Assembly: GCA_009775265.1 (NCBI GenBank)
Contig: VSPG01000026.1
Coordinates: 1 to 27,883 of the forward strand
Direction: 5' to 3'
Origin: Muribaculaceae bacterium
GTDB lineage: Bacteria; Bacteroidota; Bacteroidia; Bacteroidales; Muribaculaceae
Length of the DNA stretch: 27,883 nt
How positions within the stretch are numbered: the stretch's first letter is position 1; the number at the start of each line of letters is the position of its first letter. The notes beneath the pieces were generated by a model, which saw nothing but the letters and a program-made list of their open reading frames with translations, searched no databases and had not been told where the DNA came from. This document shows, one piece after another, positions 15,351-23,311 of the stretch. The position numbers and the translations under genes were made by a program.

Positions 15351-18122
15351 CTACATGCCGAGGATATACTCCATTTCGCGGTTAAGGAGCTCGGCCTCGT
15401 CGGGATAGAACTCTATGTCGGAAGCCGGAATCGGGCACAGCGACAGGCCTCCGAGATAGCTGCCGTCGGCAGCTTCCGCCTTGGCACGGGCATTGGTCTT
15501 GCGTATCATATTGTCGGGTCCCGGCACATCGAGCGTGGCTATGTGAGCCTCGAGTTCGGGCTTCAGCAAGTCCACATTGGCGCGGAAAAAGTCGTAAGCC
15601 TCCTTGCGGGTGGCGCCCATATCCACCTTGAATCCGCCGAGAGGCTTGCCTCCGAGGCCGCGGCTCTTGATGGAGTAATGCCCGTCGGCATATCCTATGA
15701 GACCGTAGAGCAGCGCCATCACCCACATCGACAGCACATTCTGCTCCTTCACCACGTCGGTGGGCATGAGCGAGAAGCGCTCCGCCTCCATGCGCGCGCG
15801 CACTCCGGCATCCCAGTGCGATGTGCCGGGCTTGTCAGTCTCGAAGCGGTCATACTCCGGCTTGTACACGTCGAGCGCGCTTATGGTGAACGCAGGCAGC
15901 ACACCCACCTGGCGGTAGATAATCACGCGGTCTTTGATTCCAATGCCGGAAAAATCCACTTTCGAGCCGTTCGGCACCAGTTCCTGGAACATGTCGCCGT
16001 GGCGCAGCCATGTGGTCTTGTCGTCGGCCACACCCACGTAGAAAGCGTCCATCGGAGGCACTTTCACGTCGGCGTCATAGCCGTGGTAGTTGTACGTGAA
16101 CAGAGGCAGCGACTTCGATATTGCGCGCTGGAGCAGCGGGCGCAGTTCCGTCTCGGGCATGGAGCGCATCACGTCGTCCACGCTGCGCGAGGCGTAGCCG
16201 GCCACAGCGGCCAGCCCCGACGTATATCCGGCCATGGCGGCGGCGGTCTCGTCTATGGTCATGTCGGCAATTGCGGCCACGCCCCCCATAGGCTTCACCA
16301 CGCGCAGCACAAAGTCGTTCAGACTCACGTCCGACGGGTCGCAGGCCACTTTCTCCACTTCGCCCACGGCGAGGTCGAACTGGAAGAACGACACCGCGCC
16401 TATGGTCTGGCGTATGCCCTCGACGGCGCGGTTGCTCTGCTCGCGCACAGCGGAGAGGTTGGAAGCTATTATGTCGACGCGGCGGTAGCTCTCGGCCAGC
16501 ATGCTGTCAAGCGTGGCGTAGAACTCGCGGGCGAGTTCGCGGCGCTTGATTTCGCGCATCAGCACGGCGAGTCTGCGCACGGTGCCGCACACCTCCTCCA
16601 TGTATTCGCTCTTGCCGCGCTTGAACCATGTGCCCATGCAGTCGGCAAGTTCGCTGCACGCCGTCTCCATGGCCGCACGCCGGCGTGGCAGCTCTGCTTT
16701 CAGATTCTGAGTCTCGGCTTTCATCTCGGCGCTGCACATGTCTATCTGCGTGCGTATGGCGCCGAGCACGTTCTGCGCCAGGAACACACCGCACTCGCGG
16801 TCGAGCACGCCGCGGATGAGGTCGCGCAGCGATGCGCGCACGCGGGTTTTCAGCGCGTCGAGTTTTTCATTGAGCTGTTCCTGCGGGTCCACGGCGCGGT
16901 TGTTGAGATATGTCTCGCAGTTGGGCAGAGGCGCGTCGGGGTTGTCGATGTCCGTGAAGTCGAACTGCGGCGTAGGTTTCATGAAATAGTCTATCACGTC
17001 GTCCTTGCCGAGATTCTCGCGGATGCGCGTATCGTCGATCCATGCGTTGGCTATCACCGAGGGGTCGTCGCATCCGCCGTTGAGCATGCGGTTCACGAGC
17101 TGTATCCGTGCCTTGTGCTCATATATTTCGGCAAGCGCACGGCCGTTGTACACGATTTCGCTCACGCCGAAGCCCGCAGCCCATGCCTTCTTGTTGCGGA
17201 TGTCCATGGAGCCGTCGCCTATCACCTTGGCCACATTGTCGCTCACCGATGCAGCGGCCACGCTCAGCTCGCCGGTGGATGTGACGAGCGCAAGCGAAAT
17301 CATTTCGCACAGCTGGTCGACGTCGTTGAACATGTCGCCGTTGGCGTTGCGGTTGTCTATAAGGTAGAGAGCCGTGAACGGACGCTCGCGCACGGTCTGC
17401 GCGTCGCGCAGCCATTTGAACGTGACCGGAGCCGACGCCGCGTCGAGATGGGCGAGGAAGTCCAGGTCCATGATTGCACCGAAGGCATTGGGGCGCACAC
17501 GCACCACGCCCGCGCCCTGCATCATCGCACGGAACACGTCGGCCATCACGGCATAGCCCGAAATCTTGGCATCGGGCAGAAGCTCGCGCAGCAGATAGGC
17601 CACGTTCAGGAATGTGCCGCAACCTGTGCCGCCGCTCAGCGAGAACACCACATGCACCTCGAGGTCGTTGGACAGCAGGGAGTAGCCGGGATTGTCGATA
17701 TGGGCTGCGTTGTTTATCTGCAATATCTTGTTCTGCACGCGGCCGGCGAGGTCGTCCTTGTGCAGCGTCACGGCAAAGCGCCCGTTGCTGCGTGTCTGCC
17801 CGGCGCCGATGTTGAGAGCCGACAGCGCACCCACGTTAGGCTCGGGCATCCAGTCGTAGTTCTCGGGGTTGCGCAGGTATATCTGCTGCGGACTGCCCAC
17901 CGTGATGGGCAGCTGCTCCGAAGTGGAGAGCGATACCGGCGTGCCGTCGGCGGCAGGAATGGAGCGGTTGTACACACCGCCGTCGGTGTCAAGGCCCAGG
18001 AAGCCTATCATCGGGGGCACTTCACCATAGGTGTCGTAATACATTTTCTTTGTATGGAGAAGGGCGTTCATACCCGTACCTCCGAGGCCTATAAAAAGCG
18101 AGCGGCGAATCTTGGTAGCCAT
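15351..18122 (-). CDS. Tubulin/FtsZ-superfamily protein (Tubulin_2-like)
   Basis: A 923-residue cytosolic protein. The N-terminal nucleotide-binding fold shows the first glycine loop FIGLGGTG at 10-17, LGLDTDG at 42-48, and the tubulin signature loop SLSGGTGCGT at 161-170, corresponding to the GGGTGS loop of FtsZ and tubulin. A strand-helix pair LIDNRN...FNDVDQLCEMISLAL (254-279) follows. The middle (about 415-580) is long, charged and helical and may be a coiled coil. The C-terminal 300 residues are an unrecognised globular region ending YILGM. It is far longer than FtsZ (about 400). Large tubulin-like proteins paired with vWA proteins are known from comparative genomics and have been proposed to take part in membrane remodelling. 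GTP binding is expected; polymerisation is untested. It lies 57 bases downstream of the vWA stop and 4 bases upstream of the protease. Confidence 0.85.
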   Translation of the reverse strand: MATKIRRSLFIGLGGTGMNALLHTKKMYYDTYGEVPPMIGFLGLDTDGGVYNRSIPAADGTPVSLSTSEQLPITVGSPQQIYLRNPENYDWMPEPNVGALSALNIGAGQTRSNGRFAVTLHKDDLAGRVQNKILQINNAAHIDNPGYSLLSNDLEVHVVFSLSGGTGCGTFLNVAYLLRELLPDAKISGYAVMADVFRAMMQGAGVVRVRPNAFGAIMDLDFLAHLDAASAPVTFKWLRDAQTVRERPFTALYLIDNRNANGDMFNDVDQLCEMISLALVTSTGELSVAAASVSDNVAKVIGDGSMDIRNKKAWAAGFGVSEIVYNGRALAEIYEHKARIQLVNRMLNGGCDDPSVIANAWIDDTRIRENLGKDDVIDYFMKPTPQFDFTDIDNPDAPLPNCETYLNNRAVDPQEQLNEKLDALKTRVRASLRDLIRGVLDRECGVFLAQNVLGAIRTQIDMCSAEMKAETQNLKAELPRRRAAMETACSELADCMGTWFKRGKSEYMEEVCGTVRRLAVLMREIKRRELAREFYATLDSMLAESYRRVDIIASNLSAVREQSNRAVEGIRQTIGAVSFFQFDLAVGEVEKVACDPSDVSLNDFVLRVVKPMGGVAAIADMTIDETAAAMAGYTSGLAAVAGYASRSVDDVMRSMPETELRPLLQRAISKSLPLFTYNYHGYDADVKVPPMDAFYVGVADDKTTWLRHGDMFQELVPNGSKVDFSGIGIKDRVIIYRQVGVLPAFTISALDVYKPEYDRFETDKPGTSHWDAGVRARMEAERFSLMPTDVVKEQNVLSMWVMALLYGLIGYADGHYSIKSRGLGGKPLGGFKVDMGATRKEAYDFFRANVDLLKPELEAHIATLDVPGPDNMIRKTNARAKAEAADGSYLGGLSLCPIPASDIEFYPDEAELLNREMEYILGM

Positions 18123-18179
18123 GGCAATGTGTGTGTTTATGGTTGGTTTTACGGTTTTTCTTATGGGGGTCGGTACGGG

Positions 18180-19961
18180 TCAGCTCACCGTCAGTTGCGA
18201 TTTCTCGCCGGTCGCGCTGTTGATGAGTTCGTAGCTTTCGTATTTACGGAGCGTCCGCGACGGCACGAAATCCCATCCCTTCTGCGGCAGTGCGCGGGCG
18301 GTGCGTTTGTTGCCGGGCACTATTGCGAGCGGAGGGCTCCACACATCGTCGCGCACGATGAGCACGCGGCCGGTGAACAGGCGGCTGAGGAATCCCTGGC
18401 GTTCGGCACGCGATGTGAAGCGCGCCATGCGGTAGCCTTTCACACGCTTGCTCACATAGTAGCTGCCCGGGCCGGCAAATTCGAGCGCCGATATTTTAAA
18501 CACCGGATACAGGATGCGGCGCAACACCGCAAACCACAGCACAAGCGTGGCAAGCAACACCACGAGAATCCAAAACAGCCATACGGCAAGCGGGTTCCAG
18601 TCGCGGTCGTATGTGGTGCGCAGGTCGAAACCGGCGTCGTTCGAGCCGTGCATGCCGTTGAGGCGCTCAAGCCCGTGCGTGCCTGTGCACGACAGCGTGA
18701 AGTAGCGACGGCCGGTAGCGGCATCGTCGCCGAACACTATTCCGAGCCGCGCAGGCTCTCCGGCGCGGACGCATATCCCCTCGCCCGGAGCCACACGCAC
18801 GCCGTTGCACAGCAACGTGTAGTCGCATTCCGCGCCATGGGCGGCGTCCAGTCTGAAAGTGGCGCTGCTGCCCGATTCCATCGCGGCGGCATTGAACTCC
18901 GGCGCGAGGTCGACAACTATAGTGTCGGCGCTTTTAGCCGCCGAAAAAAGAAATGCCGGATAGCTCGTGGCGCCGGGCCGCAGCACGGTCTCGTCCATGG
19001 GGTCGAGGGCTATGGAGAGAGTGCGCTGGCGGCGGTTGCTCATACGCACCTCCACCGTGGGATTGGCGATGCGGAGCGCCGACGCATCGGGCGCCACCAC
19101 ATCGAAACTGAACGTGTAATCGCCGTCGGCATCCGCCACGGCATCAAGCGCGCGGTTGAGGCTGTCGGCCGCAATAGCGGCACGGAGGCGCAGGCGCACA
19201 CGCATCAGCTGCCCCTCGGCGCAGCCGCCCACAAGTTCAGGCACAAAGAAAGCGTCGGAGCATCGCAGTGAGAGCGGGTAGCGGCCTGGCTCGCTGAACA
19301 TTATGCCGTGCACGGCATCGAGCTCGAGCGTGTTGGCATATATTTCGGACGGGGCTATGTCGGCTATCTGCGGAATCACGCCGTCGTGGCAGTTCACCAT
19401 GAAGGCGTCGTCGCATTCGTCGATGGCGGCACGTATGTCGGGGTCTATGGCGTGCTCGTCCAGCGTCACGTAGAACAGGCGCGTGTTGCGGTGCGACGCG
19501 CACCACTTCCGTATCAGCGCCACCACAGCCGGCGTGCGGCGCACGTTGTCGGTGCCGTCGGTGAGCAGGTACACGCGGTTGTCCATCTGCGGCATGCAAC
19601 GGTCGAAGCCGGCCTGCAGGGCGTCGTACAGGTTGGTGTTCGTGCGGGTGCCGATATACCCGTCGAAAGCCTTGAGCATTTCGGGCAGCTGACGGGTGTA
19701 CTCCTCCGAACCGAACTCAAACGCCGGATGCACCGAACCCTGGAACGGAATCACGGCAAAACGCGCGTCGGGCTGCGGACGCTGCACCCCGATGGTGCGC
19801 TGAAGCGCCGTTTTGGCCGGCACCCAAATGCCGTACTGCTGCATGGACTGTGTGCAGTCGAAAAGGTAGATATAATTCCGCTGGCGCTGCCCGAAAGCGG
19901 CGCCGGCGGCAAAGGCCACGCACAGCGCGGCAGCGAGTATGTGCCTGAGCAGCTTGTTCAT
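18180..19961 (-). CDS. Membrane-anchored periplasmic vWA-domain protein
   Basis: A 593-residue protein. The start is taken at the ATG giving MNKLLRHILAAAL, a clear signal peptide (1-24, ending AFG); an ATG 36 bases upstream lies beyond the promoter -7 box. The vWA domain (about 28-205) has the metal-site motif DCTQS at 35-39 (Thr replacing the usual first Ser of DxSxS), Thr105/Thr107 in GTRTNT, and Asp135 in LLTDGTD, so the MIDAS appears functional. Residues 210-450 are beta-rich, probably Ig-like. One membrane span (about 456-480) leads to a roughly 110-residue cytosolic domain (485-593) of unknown family. The topology, a metal-dependent binding domain outside and a small domain inside, suits a signal or anchoring partner for the cytosolic tubulin-like protein encoded next. 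Confidence 0.85.
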   Translation of the reverse strand: MNKLLRHILAAALCVAFAAGAAFGQRQRNYIYLFDCTQSMQQYGIWVPAKTALQRTIGVQRPQPDARFAVIPFQGSVHPAFEFGSEEYTRQLPEMLKAFDGYIGTRTNTNLYDALQAGFDRCMPQMDNRVYLLTDGTDNVRRTPAVVALIRKWCASHRNTRLFYVTLDEHAIDPDIRAAIDECDDAFMVNCHDGVIPQIADIAPSEIYANTLELDAVHGIMFSEPGRYPLSLRCSDAFFVPELVGGCAEGQLMRVRLRLRAAIAADSLNRALDAVADADGDYTFSFDVVAPDASALRIANPTVEVRMSNRRQRTLSIALDPMDETVLRPGATSYPAFLFSAAKSADTIVVDLAPEFNAAAMESGSSATFRLDAAHGAECDYTLLCNGVRVAPGEGICVRAGEPARLGIVFGDDAATGRRYFTLSCTGTHGLERLNGMHGSNDAGFDLRTTYDRDWNPLAVWLFWILVVLLATLVLWFAVLRRILYPVFKISALEFAGPGSYYVSKRVKGYRMARFTSRAERQGFLSRLFTGRVLIVRDDVWSPPLAIVPGNKRTARALPQKGWDFVPSRTLRKYESYELINSATGEKSQLTVS

Positions 19962-19965
19962 GTTG

Positions 19966-20125
19966 CAAATATACGAATAAGTTGAGTGCAAAACCAAATT
20001 CTATTTGGGTTTTGCCGAGCGTGAGTATATAGGACGCAGTCAAATATACGGATAAGTCGAGTGCAAAACCAAATTCTATTTGGGTTTTGCCGAGCGTGAG
20101 TATATAGGACGCAGTCAAATATACG
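19966..20125 (-). repeat. 75-bp tandem duplication carrying two promoters
   Basis: Unit 1 (19966-20040) and unit 2 (20041-20115) are nearly identical, and the first 10 bases begin a third time at 20116. Read on the minus strand, each full unit holds TTTG, a 21-base spacer and TATATTTG (boxes at 19995-19998/19966-19973 and 20070-20073/20041-20048). Each also contains an imperfect inverted repeat (CAAAACCAAAT...ATTTGGGTTTTG). The proximal -7 box ends 4 bases before the vWA ATG, while the distal promoter would give a leader of about 70 bases containing the hairpin. The third partial copy has a -7 box but no properly spaced -33 box. Confidence 0.8.
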
Positions 20126-20214
20126 CAATTTTCACAAAAAAATAAGAAAGAACATGGCATTATCTGTCAAATCAATGCCAAAATCCTTGAAAGTGCTGGT
20201 TATTTGGTGATATT
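20126..20214. other. Intergenic stretch between the promoter repeats and the GH43 terminator
   Basis: It holds only a small inverted repeat (TGGCATT at 20155-20161 with AATGCCA at 20174-20180). No gene or RNA is recognised. Confidence 0.35.
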
Positions 20215-20250
20215 CACAAAAAAGAGCCACCTCGAGGCGGCTCTTTTCCA
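20215..20250 (-). terminator. GH43 gene terminator
   Basis: A 13-bp stem with one mismatch (20221-20233/20234-20246) begins 27 bases beyond the GH43 stop, and on the minus strand it is followed by a run of six T. It separates the GH43 gene from the vWA operon promoters. Confidence 0.85.
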
Positions 20251-20273
20251 TAAATATAAACGTTTGCAGCGGC

Positions 20274-21851
20274 TTACCGGTAGCAACGGTAGTCGAAGCT
20301 GTCGACATCCACATAGCCGCCCGGGGCAGCGGTGGCGTAGTTGAAGATGGCGTAGCGCTGGCCCATGAAAAGGCGCGTGTAGTCGTAACGCATGCGGTAG
20401 TCGCGGCCTATGTTGCGCCAGTTGCGGCCGTCGGTGCTGTAGCTGCACGATGCCACATCGCGTCCGAGGCGGAAATCGGCGCCTATTCGCAGCCATATAT
20501 CGTCGGAGTGCAGTTCCACTTCCTCCTCGATTTCGTTGTCCACGCTCTTTATCACTTTCGAATCACGCTCGAAATTGACTACGGTGTTGTGCTTGACAAG
20601 GTATTTGCGGCCGTCGCGCATAGCCACGGACAAAATCGTGGAATGTCCGTTGAATGCCGCGAGACCGGCCACGTCGCCGTCGCGCATGTGCGACAGGTCG
20701 AGGTGCACGGAGCCGTCGCAGCAGGGGCCTTCCATGCGCTGCGAGATGGTGTTGCGCGCATGGTATATGCTCTCGGCTGTGCCCGATGTGCGCAGGCGCA
20801 GATAGCCGGGACGCTCGGAAAGCGACCACGAAGCATTGTCGGGGTTGTGGTTCCACTGCCACGCGAAGTCAAGCGTGTCGGCGTCGAAGCTGTCCGATAC
20901 GCACAGCCTCGTGGGCTCGGCGCTGCGGCGTGTATACTCCATGGATTCCGGCACGCGTCCCTCGCCCTGCGCGCCCACCATGGGCCATCCGTCGACCCAG
21001 CGCACGGGGCTGAGCGTGAGCACGCGGCCCACGGCGTTGTGATCCTGGAAAATCACCGCCCACCACGAGCCGTCGGGAGCATCGACGATAGTGCCCTGCG
21101 CGGCATAGGGGAAGCCGCCGGGATTGTCGAGCAGCACGGTCATGCGTTCGTACGGGCCGGTAATCTTGTCGGCGCGGTAGCAGAGCTGGCGTCGGGCGCC
21201 TCCGTTGGGCCAGTTGATTATCATGGCATAATACTTTCCGTTGTGCTTCACCACGCGGGAGCCCTCGTGCAGGCCTGCCGTCACGGAGTCGGTGCGTATC
21301 ACGTCGCAGTCCACGCCGCCCTCTTTCACGCCCGACAGATCCGGCTCAAGTTCCGTAAGACGTATCGTGCCCGAGCCGGAGAACACATACACACGGCCGT
21401 CGTCGTCGAACAGCAGCGACGAGTCATGGAAATGACGCGGACGCGACACGAGCGTCCACGGCCCCGCCGGATTCTCGGCTGTATAGATATACGACTTGTA
21501 AGGCTCGTCGTTGGGCGAGAACAGCACATAGAAACGTCCGTCATGGTAGCGCATCGACGTGGCCCACTGGCCTTTGCCGTAGACGGTGCCGCCGTCCATG
21601 CTGTAGGCGGGAGTGTCCTCGATACGGTCGAACACATAGCCGATGGTGCGCCAGTTCACAAGGTCGCGCGAGTGCATCACAGGCGCGCCGGGCATAAGGT
21701 GCATGGTGGTAGTCACCATGTAATAATCGTCGCCCACGCGGATTACATCCGGGTCCGGCACGTCGGCCCATATCACGGGGTTTGTCATAGTGTCGGCCGC
21801 AGCAGGCAAAGAAAGGAGAAGCGAGATGATTGCAAAAAATATTTTTCTCAT
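20274..21851 (-). CDS. Secreted glycoside hydrolase family 43 protein
   Basis: A 525-residue protein with a signal peptide (1-19). The five-bladed propeller (about 22-320) shows the GH43 residues: catalytic base Asp33 in PDPDVIRVGDDYY, pKa-modulating Asp143 in FHDSSLLFDDDG, and catalytic acid Glu196 in GLHEGSR. Residues about 330-525 form the beta-sandwich C-terminal domain seen in xylosidase/arabinofuranosidase-type GH43 enzymes. The likely activity is release of xylose or arabinose from plant hemicellulose fragments in the periplasm or outside the cell; the exact specificity cannot be read. No SusC/SusD genes are nearby, so this is not a complete polysaccharide utilisation locus. It is transcribed alone, with its own terminator. 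Confidence 0.93.
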   Translation of the reverse strand: MRKIFFAIISLLLSLPAAADTMTNPVIWADVPDPDVIRVGDDYYMVTTTMHLMPGAPVMHSRDLVNWRTIGYVFDRIEDTPAYSMDGGTVYGKGQWATSMRYHDGRFYVLFSPNDEPYKSYIYTAENPAGPWTLVSRPRHFHDSSLLFDDDGRVYVFSGSGTIRLTELEPDLSGVKEGGVDCDVIRTDSVTAGLHEGSRVVKHNGKYYAMIINWPNGGARRQLCYRADKITGPYERMTVLLDNPGGFPYAAQGTIVDAPDGSWWAVIFQDHNAVGRVLTLSPVRWVDGWPMVGAQGEGRVPESMEYTRRSAEPTRLCVSDSFDADTLDFAWQWNHNPDNASWSLSERPGYLRLRTSGTAESIYHARNTISQRMEGPCCDGSVHLDLSHMRDGDVAGLAAFNGHSTILSVAMRDGRKYLVKHNTVVNFERDSKVIKSVDNEIEEEVELHSDDIWLRIGADFRLGRDVASCSYSTDGRNWRNIGRDYRMRYDYTRLFMGQRYAIFNYATAAPGGYVDVDSFDYRCYR

Positions 21852-21875
21852 GGCATTGGTTGCTTTTGTCGTCTA

Positions 21876-21883
21876 CAAAATTA
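21876..21883 (-). promoter_or_regulatory. -7 box of the GH43 gene
   Basis: On the minus strand this reads TAATTTTG, matching TAnnTTTG, 24 bases before the ATG. A matching -33 box at the usual distance is not evident. Confidence 0.45.
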
Positions 21884-21954
21884 CAAAAAAAACGCATTCG
21901 CCGCGCAGCCTCCCGTAACATGTTTACGGTGCAGGGGTTTCATACCCCCGGTTA

Positions 21955-21991
21955 TTTGCAACCCGGTTGCGCCGCGCGGGTTGTATATTTG
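21955..21991 (+). promoter_or_regulatory. Promoter region of the metal permease gene
   Basis: TATATTTG at 21984-21991 is a good -7 box; TTTG at 21955-21958 is 25 bases upstream, longer than usual. Dyads lie here, AACCCG...CGGGTT between the boxes and GGGG...CCCC near 21934-21948, and could bind a metal-responsive repressor. Confidence 0.45.
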
Positions 21992-22024
21992 CAATGACAA
22001 CCATACAGACACATACAAGCGACC

Positions 22025-23311
22025 ATGTATATAACAGACATTTTCTGGACCATGCTCTGCGAGATGGCTCCATACCTGCTCCTCGGATTCGCCATTGCGG
22101 GCGTGCTCCACGCGTTCGTCCCCGCAGGCGTCTACCGCACCCACCTTGCGCCGCCCACATTCGGCTCGGTGGTGAAAGCCGCGCTTTTCGGCATCCCGCT
22201 CCCGCTGTGCTCGTGCGGCGTCGTGCCCACGGCCATGGGGCTGCGCCGCGAGGGCGCGTCGCGCGGAGCCACGGTGTCGTTTCTCATCGCCACCCCGCAG
22301 ACAGGCGTCGACTCCATAGCCGCCACATACTCCATGATGGGGCTGCCATTCGCGCTGCTGCGCCCGGCGGCCGCCCTTGTCACGGCCATCGGCGGCGGAG
22401 CGCTCGCCAACCGCCACGCACGCCTCCGAGGCGACACCGCCGCGGTGCAGACGCCGGAAGGAAGCCCCGACGCGCGGCCGCACGGATGGCGCGCACGCAC
22501 CGCCGAAGCGCTGCGCTACGGATTCCTGACCATGATGGAGGACATAGGCCGCTGGCTCATCGTCGGCCTCGCCGTGGCTGCGCTGATTACGGCCTTCGTG
22601 CCGGCCGACGGCCTTGCGGCACTGCGCGCCTACCCTCTGCTGAGCATGGCGCTGGTGCTGGTGCTCAGCGTGCCCATGTACGTGTGCGCCACAGGCTCCA
22701 TACCCATCGCCGTGGCTCTTATGCTCAAGGGACTGTCGCCCGGCGCCGCACTGGTACTGCTCATGGCCGGCCCGGCCACCAATGCGGCCTCGCTGCTCGT
22801 GGTGCACAAAGGGCTCGGACGGAGCGTGCAGATGTTCTACGTAGGCGCCATAGTGGCCGGAGCAGTACTTTTCGGGCTGCTGGCCGACTATGTGATGCCG
22901 GCATCGTGGTTCGTGCTGCCCGTGGCCGAAAACATGGCATGCCATGCAGCAGGCACAGCGATGCACAGCGGGTGGCTGCCCACGGCAAGCGGCATCGTGC
23001 TCTCGCTACTTCTCGTGCGGGCCATATGGGCACGGATGCGCACAAGCAAATGCCACGGCCACGGCTGCAGATGCGGAAACGACACACACTCCAAAAACCA
23101 TACGACAATGAAAGAATACCGAATCGAAGGCATGATGTGCAACCACTGCCGCAACAATGTTGAAAAAGCGCTCACAGCCCTGCCGGGAGTGAGCGCGGTA
23201 TCTGTCGACCTCGCATCCGGCACCGCACGGGTGGAGGGCGACGCGGACGAAGCCGCCGTAATAGCCGCCGTGGAAGCGGCCGGCTACAGCTGCGCAGCCG
23301 TGGGCGGATAG
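22025..23311 (+). CDS. Cu/Zn-efflux-type permease (SO_0444 family) fused to an HMA domain
   Basis: A 428-residue inner-membrane protein of the ArsP/DUF318 permease family. About eight hydrophobic segments are arranged in two halves. The first half has the conserved IPLPLCSCGVVP (57-68, Cys62/Cys64) and IATPQTGVDS; the second has CATGSIPIA (221-229) and MAGPATNAAS (248-256). A Cys/His-rich linker (343-359, CHGHGCRC) leads to a heavy-metal-associated domain (362-426) with the metal-binding GMMCNHC at 369-375. Export of copper, zinc or a similar soft metal is likely. The HMA segment opens with its own Met (362), which looks like a former or alternative gene start, but the frame is continuous. 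Its last 28 bases overlap the convergent PgpH-like gene. Confidence 0.88.
   Translation: MYITDIFWTMLCEMAPYLLLGFAIAGVLHAFVPAGVYRTHLAPPTFGSVVKAALFGIPLPLCSCGVVPTAMGLRREGASRGATVSFLIATPQTGVDSIAATYSMMGLPFALLRPAAALVTAIGGGALANRHARLRGDTAAVQTPEGSPDARPHGWRARTAEALRYGFLTMMEDIGRWLIVGLAVAALITAFVPADGLAALRAYPLLSMALVLVLSVPMYVCATGSIPIAVALMLKGLSPGAALVLLMAGPATNAASLLVVHKGLGRSVQMFYVGAIVAGAVLFGLLADYVMPASWFVLPVAENMACHAAGTAMHSGWLPTASGIVLSLLLVRAIWARMRTSKCHGHGCRCGNDTHSKNHTTMKEYRIEGMMCNHCRNNVEKALTALPGVSAVSVDLASGTARVEGDADEAAVIAAVEAAGYSCAAVGG

Noticed and set aside
14892..19271. Very long open frame (1459 codons) on the plus strand
   Set aside because: It is antisense to the vWA, tubulin-like and protease genes, has a His/Arg/Ala-rich composition without domains, and arises from their strong G/C third-position bias.
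19962..19997. Longer start for the vWA protein (12 extra residues)
   Set aside because: The extra codons lie over the promoter -7 box and would bury the signal peptide behind a non-typical N-terminus.
19966..20125. CRISPR array
   Set aside because: There are only two contiguous units with no spacers between them and no cas genes in the window.
19717..20160. Small minus-strand protein containing a repeated peptide
   Set aside because: The peptide repeat is only the translated 75-bp promoter duplication, and the frame then runs out of frame into the vWA gene.
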